DNA of 58,656 nt from a virus. The stretch's first letter is position 1. Every line of letters starts with the position of its first letter. A program made the translations under genes and the position numbers. The stretch spans positions 1-58,656 of the IMG/VR virus record IMGVR_UViG_3300007512_000042, one strand, 5' to 3'. The notes below the pieces were generated by a model. The model made no database searches. It had not been told where the DNA came from and saw only the letters and a program-made list of their open reading frames with translations. Shown piece after piece: positions 16,083-25,092 of the stretch.

Positions 16083-17996
16083 ATGGCTGAAAGAAAAAAG
16101 AAAATCCTGATTCACAGCAACCACTGCAAGGCGTTTACAGGGTTTGGCAAACACAAGAAAAATCTTTTAAAGTATTTGCACCGTACTGGCAAATATGAAA
16201 TAGTAGAGGCTTCTAATGCGAAGCATAAAGACCAAGTCTCCAATATGCCTTGGAAAGCTATTGGCACCCTTCCTTCTAACCAAAAACTTTTAATGGAGAT
16301 TGGCAAAGACCCGAATAGGCAGCGCAACGCAGGTTACGGGCACGAATTAATTAATGAAATAATTGAGGAAGAGAAACCTGATGTTTATTTAGGCATAGAG
16401 GATATTTGGGCCTTTAGTGGATTTACTTCGCGTCCATGGTGGAACAAAATGCATTGCATGATTCATACCACTTTAGACAGCGTCCCTCTTTTGCCCGAAT
16501 CTATCCAAGCTGCACCTAAAATAAAACATTATTTTGTATGGGCGTCATTTGCCCAGCGCGAACTCGAGAGGGTAGGGCATAAGCACATCAAAACAGTGAG
16601 AGGCTCTCTTGAGACTAATCATTTTTTTAAAATAGACGACAAGGAGCGCGAGCGCCTAAGGGAGGATCATGGGCTTTCTAAAAATTTTGTGATTGGCTTT
16701 GTGTTCAGAAACCAGCTTCGAAAAAGCGTTCCCAATCTCCTAGAAGGCTTTAAAACATTTAAAGCAGCCCATCCAGAATCTAGTCCTAAACTTTTACTAC
16801 ACACCCATTGGGCCGAAGGATGGGACATACCTACCTTAATCAAAGAAAAGCAATTAGATAAAGACGATATTGTTACCACTTATATATGCGGCAAATGTCA
16901 TCAGTATTTTGTGCGCAGCCATAACGGCCAAGCACAAGACTGTGCTGGATGCAACACAAAAGGTTCCCTGCATACAACCAATATTAAAGTCGGTGTTTCA
17001 GAAAAACAGTTGAATGAGGTCTATAATTTAATGGACGTTTATTGCCACCCTTTTACTAGCGGAGGGCAAGAAATCCCTATCCAAGAAGCGAAGTTATCAG
17101 AGTTGATTACTTTGGTCACTAATTACTCTTGCGGAGAAGACTGCTGTACCCCTGATAGCGGGGGATTTCCTTTGGAGTGGGCCGAATATCGGGAGCCCGG
17201 CACCCAATTTATTAAAGCTTCCACTTCTGCTCGTTCTATTTTTGAGCAACTTGTTCGAGTTTATAAAATGAGCCCCGCAGAGCGCGCAGCCAAAGGGAAA
17301 GAGGCTCGACAATTTGTAATTGATAATTACTCTATTGAGGTAGTAGGTAAATTTTTTGAAGACTTGTTCGACGAGTTGCCCCTGATAGACTGGAGCGAAA
17401 TTGACTTGCAAGCCGTGAAGCTTGAAAAAAGAAACCCAGACTATCAGCCTCCGGAGGAACCCAACAATTCAAAATGGCTTTTAGGCCTTTATAAAAACAT
17501 GCTGCGCATGGATATAGACGAAACAGATAATGGTTACAAGTATTGGATGAACGAATTTGTTAAAGGTAAAGCTAGAGCCGACATTTTAAATTTCTTTGTC
17601 CAAACAGCTAAAAAAGAAAACGCCGATCTTTTTAAAAAATCTTTAAAAGAAGAGATAGATTCTAGTCGCCCCAATAAAAGAATTGCCTATGTGATGCCGG
17701 ACCACGAGGAAGATGTCTTTATGAGCTTAAGTGTTATTAAGTCCCTCAAACAACTTTACCCGGATCATGACATATATTTCTTCACTCAAAGAAAACATTT
17801 TCCGTTAGTGGACGAAAGCACTGATGTCTATAAGCTGTGTGAGTTTTATAACGAAATGGATGATTGTTTATATTTTGAAGGAAAGGCAGATGAAAAGGGT
17901 TTGTTTGATATGGCTTTTCTGCCTTGGCTTGAAACTAAACGAGCTTTAAATTATACCCGCCATGGTCGAGACAAGCTTCAATTTGACTTAGCATGA
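16083..17996 (+). CDS. Multi-domain glycosyltransferase: GT4, DUF4214-like, GT9 N-half
   Basis: 637 residues. Residues 1-430 are a GT4-type glycosyltransferase (start HSNHCKAFTGFGKHKKNL, late GGQEIPIQEAKLSE in place of the E-x7-E motif) with a zinc-ribbon insertion CGKC...CAGC near 270-295. About 463-525 resembles DUF4214 (LLGLYKNMLRMDID..GYKYW). About 534-637 looks like the N-terminal Rossmann half of a GT9 heptosyltransferase (RIAYVMPDHEEDVFMSLSVIKSLKQ). The GT9 C-half is at the start of the next gene, which overlaps by 4 bp. Likely cytoplasmic; donor and acceptor unknown. Confidence 0.8.
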   Translation: MAERKKKILIHSNHCKAFTGFGKHKKNLLKYLHRTGKYEIVEASNAKHKDQVSNMPWKAIGTLPSNQKLLMEIGKDPNRQRNAGYGHELINEIIEEEKPDVYLGIEDIWAFSGFTSRPWWNKMHCMIHTTLDSVPLLPESIQAAPKIKHYFVWASFAQRELERVGHKHIKTVRGSLETNHFFKIDDKERERLREDHGLSKNFVIGFVFRNQLRKSVPNLLEGFKTFKAAHPESSPKLLLHTHWAEGWDIPTLIKEKQLDKDDIVTTYICGKCHQYFVRSHNGQAQDCAGCNTKGSLHTTNIKVGVSEKQLNEVYNLMDVYCHPFTSGGQEIPIQEAKLSELITLVTNYSCGEDCCTPDSGGFPLEWAEYREPGTQFIKASTSARSIFEQLVRVYKMSPAERAAKGKEARQFVIDNYSIEVVGKFFEDLFDELPLIDWSEIDLQAVKLEKRNPDYQPPEEPNNSKWLLGLYKNMLRMDIDETDNGYKYWMNEFVKGKARADILNFFVQTAKKENADLFKKSLKEEIDSSRPNKRIAYVMPDHEEDVFMSLSVIKSLKQLYPDHDIYFFTQRKHFPLVDESTDVYKLCEFYNEMDDCLYFEGKADEKGLFDMAFLPWLETKRALNYTRHGRDKLQFDLA

Positions 17997-19147
17997 ATGT
18001 TCTAGAAAAATACAGTATAAATTGTGGCGTAAAAATATCCCACCCGGCTGCCGCTTCGTCGTATTTTCCTCTTCGGGACGAAGAATATATTATATTGGAT
18101 TTACGCAATAAATACCCCAGCAACATTTATGAGGTTTTTCCTGACGTGTTAGCCTATATTAATAGCAGCCTTAAAAAGGCTAATATCAAAATATACGCTT
18201 TCAATAATTCAGAAAGTGAAATTGTTGCCGGAACCCAACCTTTTATTAGTCTGACAAAAAAACAAGAGGCTTATCTTATTAAAAATTCTCTTTTGGTCGT
18301 TTCAGGAGATAATCTTTCAGCTCACTATGCGGCGGCTTTTGGGGTTCCTAGTTTGGGACTTTATTCCGCTTACCCTGCTGCCTGTACAGCCCCTCTTTGG
18401 GGCAAGTCTCATTCTTCATTAGAGAGCGACCGGTGCGGCAACCTTCCTTCTTACGGTATAGAAGAAAATCCTAAAACTATTAATTTTATTAAGCCAGAAA
18501 AGATTGCTGCTTTGATTTTAGAAAAACTTAAAATTGACCACCCCATCGCCGACGAAACTATTTACATAGGGGATCATTATCCAATTAAAGTAGTTGAAGT
18601 TATCCCGGACCATATTTCGCCTCCTGATTTTTTACAAGGTAGAGCAATCAACTTGCGTGCCGATTATCATTTTGACGAAGAACGTATTGTACACTGGCTT
18701 CAAGGAAGAACAGTTAACCTGTTAGTAGATCGACCTATTAATTTAAATTTATTAAAATATTTTAAACAAAACATTGTTCAACTTACAGTTAACATTAATG
18801 ATTCTTTTTCAGAAGAGTACCTAAAATCAGTGGTGGCTCTAGGAATTAAATCAGAGATTTTTTGCGAAGATAAAGCGAGGTTAAGTGATTTTAGGTTTAA
18901 CTTATTTGATTTTGATATAGAAGAGAGTATTTTTAAGTCTAAAAAAGACCTTGATGAGTCTTTAAATAAATTTAACAAAAACACAAAGTTCTTGTCTGGC
19001 AAAATTTTACTTAGTGACGGACAAAGGTACTCATGCCTTGAGGCAAAAAAACAAAAAAATGTCTTGACAGGAGAGCCCGAAGTAGTGTATGATACAGAAG
19101 ACTTTTGGAAAGAATTAGATCACTACAGACTCTTTAACAATATATGA
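17993..19147 (+). CDS. GT9-like C-terminal half fused to an unknown domain
   Basis: 384 residues, ATGA overlap with the preceding gene. Residues 75-180 match the C-terminal nucleotide-sugar domain of heptosyltransferases (KNSLLVVSGDNLSAHYAAAFGVPSLGLY). Residues 200-384 are not recognised and are rich in Asn/Leu/Asp (GRAINLRADYHF, GRTVNLLVDRPINLN, a possible internal repeat). It may complete the GT9 begun in the upstream protein. Function inferred from these halves only. Confidence 0.65.
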   Translation: MNVLEKYSINCGVKISHPAAASSYFPLRDEEYIILDLRNKYPSNIYEVFPDVLAYINSSLKKANIKIYAFNNSESEIVAGTQPFISLTKKQEAYLIKNSLLVVSGDNLSAHYAAAFGVPSLGLYSAYPAACTAPLWGKSHSSLESDRCGNLPSYGIEENPKTINFIKPEKIAALILEKLKIDHPIADETIYIGDHYPIKVVEVIPDHISPPDFLQGRAINLRADYHFDEERIVHWLQGRTVNLLVDRPINLNLLKYFKQNIVQLTVNINDSFSEEYLKSVVALGIKSEIFCEDKARLSDFRFNLFDFDIEESIFKSKKDLDESLNKFNKNTKFLSGKILLSDGQRYSCLEAKKQKNVLTGEPEVVYDTEDFWKELDHYRLFNNI

Positions 19148-19905
19148 CATACAAGCGAAACGAAGATGGGCTTCTTGAAGGGGTAGACTATACATTCAAC
19201 GACGACAGTTCAGTGGACTGGCGCGCCATGATTGACCCAAAGCATCTTTACCCAAATAAAGGGTGGTTTGAATCGCGTGGAGAACCAATGCCTCGTTCCT
19301 CAGAAGGGTTAGCTGATCACCAATTACTTATCAAACTGTCAGGTATTAAAGAACTAGCTAAGTTGCGAGGGTTTGATGGAGTTCGTTATGAAGTTATTAA
19401 ATGCGAGAAAGATCATGTCGCAGTGAAGTGTCGCATACATTGGATACCAAATTTTGAGTCAGGCATGTATTACTCCCTTAAAGAGGGGGACGAGGATTAT
19501 TTTAATAGTCGAGTAGCATTTGAGGACATTGCAAACGCAACAACCGAAAATACTAGTAGCTTTGCTCAAAAATTTCTAGAAACTATAGCGGCTAATCGCG
19601 CTTTCGTGCGCTGTGTTCGCAATTTTTTAAATGTTCATATTGTAGGGGCCGACGAGATAGACAGCTCTCAAAGTAATACTGTCCCTCCTGCGACCCAAGA
19701 GCCTAAGCGACCAGACAAGCTGTCCCCTATTAACTTATTGATGGAAAAAGTAGATCTTGGAGAGGAAGATTTTTCTACCTTTAAAGATATTTTACGAGGT
19801 CTATGGAAAAATAAACAATATCAAAACGAAAAAGTTGCCGACTGGGAAAGTTGGGATGACATTCCTAAGCGCGAAGTAGTTAAAATCTTAGGGATCATAG
19901 ACTAA
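19144..19905 (+). CDS. Putative phage ssDNA-annealing/recombination protein
   Basis: 253 residues. The stretch LADHQLLIKLSGIKELAKLRGFD, then FEDIANATTENTSSFAQKFLETIAANRAFVRCVRNFLNVHIVGADEI (about 55-175), has the layout of ERF/Rad52-type annealing proteins, where a strand is followed by an ETRAxxRALR-like helix (here ETIAANRAFVRCV). The C-terminus looks helical and separate. It would belong with the nucleases and RuvB-like helicase functionally, yet lies inside the glycan region. Assignment is by pattern and tentative. Confidence 0.5.
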   Translation: MTYKRNEDGLLEGVDYTFNDDSSVDWRAMIDPKHLYPNKGWFESRGEPMPRSSEGLADHQLLIKLSGIKELAKLRGFDGVRYEVIKCEKDHVAVKCRIHWIPNFESGMYYSLKEGDEDYFNSRVAFEDIANATTENTSSFAQKFLETIAANRAFVRCVRNFLNVHIVGADEIDSSQSNTVPPATQEPKRPDKLSPINLLMEKVDLGEEDFSTFKDILRGLWKNKQYQNEKVADWESWDDIPKREVVKILGIID

Positions 19906-20003
19906 TGTATTTATTTTTTATTTTACTTGCGTCCGGTATCGCTTTGTGGACCATGTGCCAGAAAAGTAACGAAGACGATGATGATGGCCCGATTTGGAGA
20001 TAA
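19905..20003 (+). CDS. 32-residue single-span membrane peptide
   Basis: TAATG overlap with the previous gene. MYLFFILLASGIALWTM is one transmembrane segment, followed by an acidic tail NEDDDDGPIWR. Confidence 0.55.
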   Translation: MYLFFILLASGIALWTMCQKSNEDDDDGPIWR

Positions 20004-20069
20004 AACTTCAATTCTCGTGAACGAAAAAATTTTTTCAAAACAAATTCAAACAATAGTGGACTATATACT

Positions 20070-20252
20070 ATGTCAATCAATGTAATAAACAGAACATCAA
20101 CCCAAAAGGTTGCCCTTAAGGTATGCGAAGAAAAGCGCCCCCAATTCACAAGAGTATCTCCGATTTGGCTTGACAAACTGAACCAAGACGTTATACTTCT
20201 TATAGAAGATAGAATTTTACACAACACTAGCAAACAAAAAACATTACGATAA
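20070..20252 (+). CDS. Small hypothetical protein (60 aa)
   Basis: A TATACT sequence abuts the ATG, too close for a normal promoter at this start. Mixed charged protein with Arg/Lys-rich ends; no domain recognised. Ends one base before the next ATG. Confidence 0.5.
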   Translation: MSINVINRTSTQKVALKVCEEKRPQFTRVSPIWLDKLNQDVILLIEDRILHNTSKQKTLR

Positions 20253-20253
20253 T

Positions 20254-20544
20254 ATGAGTAATAATACTAAGGAATCCGAATGGAAGAACCGCGAGCGCGG
20301 AGCTCTTTGGAAGAAGCAAGGCAAGAACCAGAACTACCTGACTGGTGTCATCAAAAGCCTAGACGACATGGGACAGGAAGTAAAAAACAAAGTGATTGTT
20401 TTTGCCAACAAGAACAAGACCAGCGAAAATGCTCCGGATTTCATTATTTATGAATCCAAGGACATGAACCAAGCCGACACCGCGGCTTCCGCAACCGCTT
20501 CGACCAACGAGAACAACGAAGAAATTCCCGCCCTGTTGAAGTAA
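20254..20544 (+). CDS. DUF736-like small protein
   Basis: 96 residues: RERGALWKKQGKNQNYLTGVI...VIVFANKNKTSENAPDFIIYES. The GALWKK, YLTG and VF.NK.K..PD segments match the single-stranded, beta-rich DUF736 pattern seen in phages and plasmids. The C-terminal 25 residues are Ala/Thr/Glu-rich and disordered. Role unknown. Confidence 0.65.
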   Translation: MSNNTKESEWKNRERGALWKKQGKNQNYLTGVIKSLDDMGQEVKNKVIVFANKNKTSENAPDFIIYESKDMNQADTAASATASTNENNEEIPALLK

Positions 20545-20545
20545 A

Positions 20546-20710
20546 ATGACAAACTCCCTCTTATCAGAAAAGATAGCAGAGATATCTGACACTCTAGTTT
20601 CCTACGCTCCCAGTTTTGAGAGCGATGAAGATAAAGAGGAATACATTTATGCGGTAAACGAGGCTATTCTCGACTTAGAAAAAATACAAGAACAGTTAGC
20701 AACTACATAA
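20546..20710 (+). CDS. Small acidic hypothetical protein (54 aa)
   Basis: ATG 20546 two bases after the previous stop. Begins MTNSLLSEKIAEISDTL; predicted helical with regularly spaced hydrophobics and many Glu/Asp. No family recognised. Confidence 0.55.
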   Translation: MTNSLLSEKIAEISDTLVSYAPSFESDEDKEEYIYAVNEAILDLEKIQEQLATT

Positions 20711-20712
20711 CA

Positions 20713-20913
20713 ATGTCTAATTCTGTCAGCGAGTTCGAAAGAACCAAACCAACAGAGACGTATAAGCTCTTTAAAGAACTTATACAAAAATATAGCAAAC
20801 TCGGCGAAGTAAATCCCCCAATGGATGATATTGATTGTGCTATTCAAAGAACCTCTACAATGGTAGTAGAGGATTTAAATAATCTTTTTAAGCTTTTCAA
20901 AAGTGGCGAGTAA
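20713..20913 (+). CDS. Small helical hypothetical protein (66 aa)
   Basis: Starts two bases after the preceding stop and overlaps the deaminase start by 11 bp. Contains TYKLFKELIQKYSKLGE and VVEDLNNLFKLFK helices. No recognised domain. Confidence 0.55.
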   Translation: MSNSVSEFERTKPTETYKLFKELIQKYSKLGEVNPPMDDIDCAIQRTSTMVVEDLNNLFKLFKSGE

Positions 20914-21325
20914 GAGAATAGATTGGGTTCGATATGCCCTTGACCTTGCTAAGGTGGCCGCTACTCGTAGCGAAGATCCCTTTGTCAAGGTCGGGGCAAC
21001 GATCCTTCGAAAAGATCACTCTATCGCATCCTTGGGCTACAATGGAGTCCCCTCTGGCGTAAAAATTAACTGGGGCGACCGAGATGAGCGTCGCAAGAGA
21101 GTTATTCATGCGGAAATTAATGCGTTGCGCTACATCAAACCACAAGAGGGCTACATATTAGCCTGTTGTTTGTCTCCGTGTAGGTATTGCGTACAAGCTA
21201 TCGCATCTTACGGTATTAAGATTGTGTGCTATGATGAAGAGTATGACAAAGACGAGTTTGCTTTTGAGTTAGCGAAAGAGTTTGGCGTGAGTTTATGCAA
21301 GTACACTGAAGGGATTTATGAATAA
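20903..21325 (+). CDS. dCMP/cytidine deaminase family enzyme
   Basis: 140 residues from a GTG start. Zinc and catalytic motifs: HAEINAL (His ligand and catalytic Glu) and SPCRYC (two Cys ligands). Context PFVKVGATILRKD and GYNGVPSG matches deoxycytidylate deaminases, which make dUMP for dTTP synthesis. The most likely role is nucleotide supply for replication. Allosteric regulation cannot be judged. Confidence 0.88.
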   Translation: MASKRIDWVRYALDLAKVAATRSEDPFVKVGATILRKDHSIASLGYNGVPSGVKINWGDRDERRKRVIHAEINALRYIKPQEGYILACCLSPCRYCVQAIASYGIKIVCYDEEYDKDEFAFELAKEFGVSLCKYTEGIYE

Positions 21326-21327
21326 AT

Positions 21328-21549
21328 GTGCATCATTTTATTCTCCAGCTTGACAAGGAGGTATCTTCCGATGACTGTATCATCGCTTTAGATGATTTTA
21401 TGTCTAGCATTATTGACCACCATATTCACCAAACCCCAATAAACCCTAAATATTTATTTTCAAAAAAATCACATTTGTTAGACGACCTGACTTCCAAAAT
21501 GAGACACGTTCAAACAAACACCCACCTTTTTTTAGTTATATCAGAATAA
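21328..21549 (+). CDS. Small hypothetical protein, GTG start (73 aa)
   Basis: Starts at GTG two bases after the deaminase stop. Hydrophobic and His-rich (DHHIHQTP); no domain recognised. The start is uncertain and a short ATG frame overlaps. Confidence 0.45.
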   Translation: MHHFILQLDKEVSSDDCIIALDDFMSSIIDHHIHQTPINPKYLFSKKSHLLDDLTSKMRHVQTNTHLFLVISE

Positions 21550-21595
21550 GAGGTTGACTTTTTCTTTTTTTGAATTAAAATTTTTATATATACGA

Positions 21596-21862
21596 ATGAG
21601 TACTATACTAGAAACCGTAACGGAAGCTCCAGCTACGCTGGTTAGCGCTATTGAATCAGCCAACTCTGAACAGCTTGATACTTTATGGAGTATTTTAAAG
21701 TATAAAGAGATTGGTATTTTTAGAAAAATTAAATGTATGACTCATGTGTTAGGTCTTGAATTCACTCAAGTGGTAGATGATTTGCCTAAAGATGACGAAG
21801 GGCGTGTTTTAGACTATAAGACACGTCATATGATTCACGATATTTTAATCCAAGTCTCTTAA
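21596..21862 (+). CDS. Small hypothetical protein (88 aa)
   Basis: Start placed at ATG 21596 rather than an upstream TTG because a TTGACT element (21554-21559) and an AT-rich stretch sit where that extension would be. Begins MSTILETVTEAPATLV; helical, no domain recognised. Confidence 0.55.
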   Translation: MSTILETVTEAPATLVSAIESANSEQLDTLWSILKYKEIGIFRKIKCMTHVLGLEFTQVVDDLPKDDEGRVLDYKTRHMIHDILIQVS

Positions 21863-21869
21863 AAAACAA

Positions 21870-22091
21870 ATGAACGACGACATGTCTTCGGAAAGTGGCT
21901 CTTATATTGTAAGAGATAAGCGTGGCACCTATATGAGTGGCTATAGCCAGCAACTAGGAAAAACCAAGGCCCGTGCTTGGGCTCGCCATTGTGCACAGCG
22001 CTCGAAAGGGGTGCTCTATTTTCGCAAAGGAGAAGGCGAGCCAGAGGAAGAGCTCGAAAATTATTTAGTGGCCCTCAAAAATAAAGGGTAA
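21870..22091 (+). CDS. Small hypothetical protein (73 aa)
   Basis: GSYIVRDKRGTYMSGYSQQLGKTKARAWARHCAQRSKGV looks like a small beta-hairpin/helix unit; the C-terminal part is acidic. Found just before the first TibC-like gene. Confidence 0.55.
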   Translation: MNDDMSSESGSYIVRDKRGTYMSGYSQQLGKTKARAWARHCAQRSKGVLYFRKGEGEPEEELENYLVALKNKG

Positions 22092-22093
22092 AC

Positions 22094-22963
22094 ATTAAAC
22101 GGGTTTTTATTCATCTTGCGTCTAATTCGCTTGGGGATAATTTGGCGTGGACACCTCAAGTAGAGGAATTTAGGCGCCTTCACCAATGCGATGTGGATGT
22201 TCACGTCTCTCCACGTTTACGTTGTCTTTTTGATGGGGCCTACCCTTTATTGAATTTTGCTTCTGAAGTTCCTGACGGAATAAAAGGCATTTCTATAGGG
22301 TGCCACACGCCAAATGACACCACGAAACCTGTTATTCAGATAGCCACCGATCAACTCGGGCTTCCTTATAGAGAAATTAAACCTAAAATAACGCTACCCA
22401 CTAACTTAAAAAATAATTTTAATAAAAAGTATGTTTGTATTGCAACCCAATCTACGGCCCAATGCAAATACTGGAATAACCCTAGTGGGTGGAAGCAAAC
22501 GGTTGATTACCTCAAAGTCTTAGGCTACGAGGTAGTATGTATAGACCGAGACGCTTGTTTTGGTGTGAAAGGCCAGTGGAACCATACTCCAGATAACGCC
22601 ATAAGAAAAAACAATTTTAAAGAGAATAATGATCCTGAGATTCCTTTGACTGATCGTATCAATGACTTATATTTTTGTGATTTTTTTATTGGACTAGGAT
22701 CAGGCCTTTCGTGGCTTGCGTGGGCCCTTGAAAAGCCGGTAGTATTAATTTCTGGCTTTTCGCCACCATCTGCTGAATTTTATACCCCTTACCGAGTTAT
22801 TAATCAAAATGTTTGCAATTCTTGCTGGGGTGACCCTGATCACCCTTTTGATAAAGGTGACTGGATGTGGTGCCCTCGCCACAAAGATACTTCTCGTCAT
22901 TTTGAATGCAGCAAAGAAATAACCTTTGAAATGGTTAAAAAACAAATAGATCGTTTACTATGA
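22094..22963 (+). CDS. TibC-type (autotransporter) heptosyltransferase-like GT
   Basis: About 289 residues. Strong match to the autotransporter O-heptosyltransferase pattern: STAQCKYWNNPSGWKQ, CDFFIGLGSGLSWLAWAL, FYTPYRVIN, CNSCWGDPDH and MWCPRH with Cys positions for a metal site. The open frame extends 16 codons upstream of TTG 22142, giving RVFIHLASNSLGDNLAWTP, the conserved N-terminal loop of the family. No ATG/GTG/TTG is available there; ATT 22094, five bases after AAAGGG, is the best start. Family members transfer heptose from ADP-heptose to proteins. Confidence 0.82.
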   Translation: MKRVFIHLASNSLGDNLAWTPQVEEFRRLHQCDVDVHVSPRLRCLFDGAYPLLNFASEVPDGIKGISIGCHTPNDTTKPVIQIATDQLGLPYREIKPKITLPTNLKNNFNKKYVCIATQSTAQCKYWNNPSGWKQTVDYLKVLGYEVVCIDRDACFGVKGQWNHTPDNAIRKNNFKENNDPEIPLTDRINDLYFCDFFIGLGSGLSWLAWALEKPVVLISGFSPPSAEFYTPYRVINQNVCNSCWGDPDHPFDKGDWMWCPRHKDTSRHFECSKEITFEMVKKQIDRLL

Positions 22964-23343
22964 AAATAGAAGTATCAAACGGAGAAATTTTAGATAAACT
23001 ATCTATCCTTGAGCTGAAGCTTCATTTTATGGAAGATGAATCGCAAAAAGCTAATGTCCAAAAAGAATACGATCTCTTAAAAACAGTAAGCACAAAAATC
23101 CTTTTGACCAACAACAAAACCTTTCCTGAGGGTTTGTATAACGAGTTACGTCATATTAACTTGAAATTATGGTCTATTGAACATAAAATTAGATCAAAAG
23201 AATTTAACGATGAGTTTGATAAAGGTTTTATCCAATTAGCTCGCTCTGTTTACAAAACCAATGACAAAAGAGCCCGCATCAAAAAAGAAATCAATGTGCT
23301 CACAGGTTCGATGCTTGTAGAGGAAAAACACTATGAAGACTAA
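22960..23343 (+). CDS. DUF6165-like protein of glycan clusters
   Basis: 127 residues. SNGEILDKLSILELKL, a helical middle, LWSIEHKIR, then FIQLARSVYKTNDKRARIKKEIN and TGS..VEEK match a small helical family often found beside LPS or glycan glycosyltransferases. Overlaps both neighbours (TibC-like genes) by 4 and 11 bp, suggesting they work together. Biochemical role unknown. Confidence 0.65.
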   Translation: MKIEVSNGEILDKLSILELKLHFMEDESQKANVQKEYDLLKTVSTKILLTNNKTFPEGLYNELRHINLKLWSIEHKIRSKEFNDEFDKGFIQLARSVYKTNDKRARIKKEINVLTGSMLVEEKHYED

Positions 23344-24226
23344 AATTTTTTTTAAAGCAAATGGCCTTGGCGACACCATTGGATGGATGGGGCAAGTGGA
23401 GAGGTACAAAAAAGCTACAGGGAATCAAGTTGATGTTTTTTGTAGATTTAATGATATTTTTGGGGGAGAGAACATTAACATATATCCAAAGAATAGCCCA
23501 CTAATCCAAGACACTTATGATTACTCTTTTGTGATAGACTATCACGGTTGGGATAGGCCCCCTCATCTTACGAATGAAGTGAAAGACATTAAAGAAGGAG
23601 GGCTGATTCAAATGGCTTCTGAAATTTTGGGATTCGAGGAAGTAGAGGAAATAAAACCTATCCTTAAGTTTAAACCTAAAAGTATAAAACTCAGACGCCC
23701 CACGGTTTCGATGGCCTCTCTATCCACAATGCAGCAACGATTTTGGACTCTCAAGGGGGGATGGAACAGGGTTATCTCTTATTTAAAGCAGCGGAGAATT
23801 GATGTTGTTAGTCTAGACCAAGATATACAATTTGGAGGTGGTGTACCTCGAGGAGACATTCCTGCTTATACCCCTATTCCATCAGCATCAAAAAATAAAA
23901 CTGGTCTTTCTCTTCGCGCAGTAGCGAACTATATCAATAAATCGTTATTTTTTATGGGGTTGAGCGGAGGTCTTTCGTGGCTTGCGTGGGCGCTCAATAA
24001 GCCTGTGGTAATGGTGGTGGGACCAATTAGTGAAAGATATCATTTTGAAAACCCTTACCTAGTACAAAACAAAAACGTCTGCCATGCGTGTTGGGACAAA
24101 CATGAGATGGTAGCGAACGATTGGTATTGGTGCCCTGAAAAGAAAGATTTCGAATGTAGCAGACAAATAACGCCCGAGATGGTGATCGAAAAAATTGATC
24201 TAATTTTAAATTTAAATAAGATATGA
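23333..24226 (+). CDS. Second TibC-type heptosyltransferase-like GT
   Basis: 297 residues, paralogous to the 22094 product. It starts KIFFKANGLGDTIGWMGQVERYK, has MASLSTMQQRFW and GWNRVISYLK, FFMGLSGGLSWLAWALNKPVV, and a Cys set NVCHACWDKHE/WYWCPEKKDFEC that probably binds iron or zinc as in TibC. Two adjacent paralogues suggest two transfer steps or two acceptors (inference). Confidence 0.82.
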   Translation: MKTKIFFKANGLGDTIGWMGQVERYKKATGNQVDVFCRFNDIFGGENINIYPKNSPLIQDTYDYSFVIDYHGWDRPPHLTNEVKDIKEGGLIQMASEILGFEEVEEIKPILKFKPKSIKLRRPTVSMASLSTMQQRFWTLKGGWNRVISYLKQRRIDVVSLDQDIQFGGGVPRGDIPAYTPIPSASKNKTGLSLRAVANYINKSLFFMGLSGGLSWLAWALNKPVVMVVGPISERYHFENPYLVQNKNVCHACWDKHEMVANDWYWCPEKKDFECSRQITPEMVIEKIDLILNLNKI

Positions 24227-25092
24227 ATTATTTTGTTGTTCATTCGGATAAGAAATATGCTAAAAACGCTGAAAAGTTATTTTATTTTTTAGAAAAACAC
24301 TCTTGTCATCAGGTTATATACGTTACGTTAGATTTTTATTATAAATCTCCCTTTGCTAACGTGATCCCTGTTACTTATAATACAAACGTGAGCGTAGACA
24401 GTACTATAGAATACGGGAGGAACTTACCTTTTATGTTTGTGAAACCCACTATCTGTCAATTTGTTTTAAGTCTTTTTGAGGGGGCTAATTTTTGTTATCT
24501 TGACTCTGACATTATTCCCCTTCCGAATATAGATTCTATATTTAATAAATTTAATTCTTTGGAAAATTACCCCCTATTTGCGCAGCATTGTTGGCCCGGA
24601 TTACTCTGGAACCACATGGACGTTGACGAAGACCATGAACAAAACTTATTTACTTATTTAAATTACGACAAAGCGGGCCTCAGAAACGGCGTCTTGGCCG
24701 AGAGGTATATCCAAGGCTGTCTGTTTCTTTTTAACGAAAAATGCCAACTTTTTTTAAAAAAATGGGTTGAGGTGTGTAACGACGAATATATAACAAAGAA
24801 CTATAAGAAGTATGCCCCAGCACACGAAGAGTCCATTGCTAACGCTTTGTTGTGGGCGAACCAGTATCATAAAGATTTGGGAGCAGTTCATATTGATTTG
24901 CCGGTTTCTGAAGACAAGCGACATGATCTTACGGAATTTTTTAATTTAATAAGAAAACCCCCTCAAGATGAGTTTTTCTACGATGAGTTTAGCCGCTTCC
25001 CAAGTCGTTCGAATTTCGACAGTATTAAATGTCTACATGGAAAACTGGACGATAAAAATATGAATTTGCTTAAACACTATGAATGGAACTAA
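24223..25092 (+). CDS. GT-A fold glycosyltransferase (GT8-like)
   Basis: 289 residues. N-terminal NYFVVHSDKKYAKNAEKLFYFL and the metal-binding YLDSDIIPL (D-x-D, about 91-99) followed by LFNEKCQLFLKKW fit nucleotide-sugar-dependent GT-A enzymes. Substrate unknown. ATGA overlap with its upstream neighbour and 14 bp overlap with the methyltransferase. Confidence 0.7.
   Translation: MNYFVVHSDKKYAKNAEKLFYFLEKHSCHQVIYVTLDFYYKSPFANVIPVTYNTNVSVDSTIEYGRNLPFMFVKPTICQFVLSLFEGANFCYLDSDIIPLPNIDSIFNKFNSLENYPLFAQHCWPGLLWNHMDVDEDHEQNLFTYLNYDKAGLRNGVLAERYIQGCLFLFNEKCQLFLKKWVEVCNDEYITKNYKKYAPAHEESIANALLWANQYHKDLGAVHIDLPVSEDKRHDLTEFFNLIRKPPQDEFFYDEFSRFPSRSNFDSIKCLHGKLDDKNMNLLKHYEWN

Noticed and set aside
22060-22145. 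Programmed -1 frameshift from the 21870 gene into the TibC-like gene
   Set aside because: The frame relation fits, but the last codons (AAA GGG TAA) are not a slippery X-XXY-YYZ site and an in-frame TAA lies just upstream. A non-standard ATT start is simpler.
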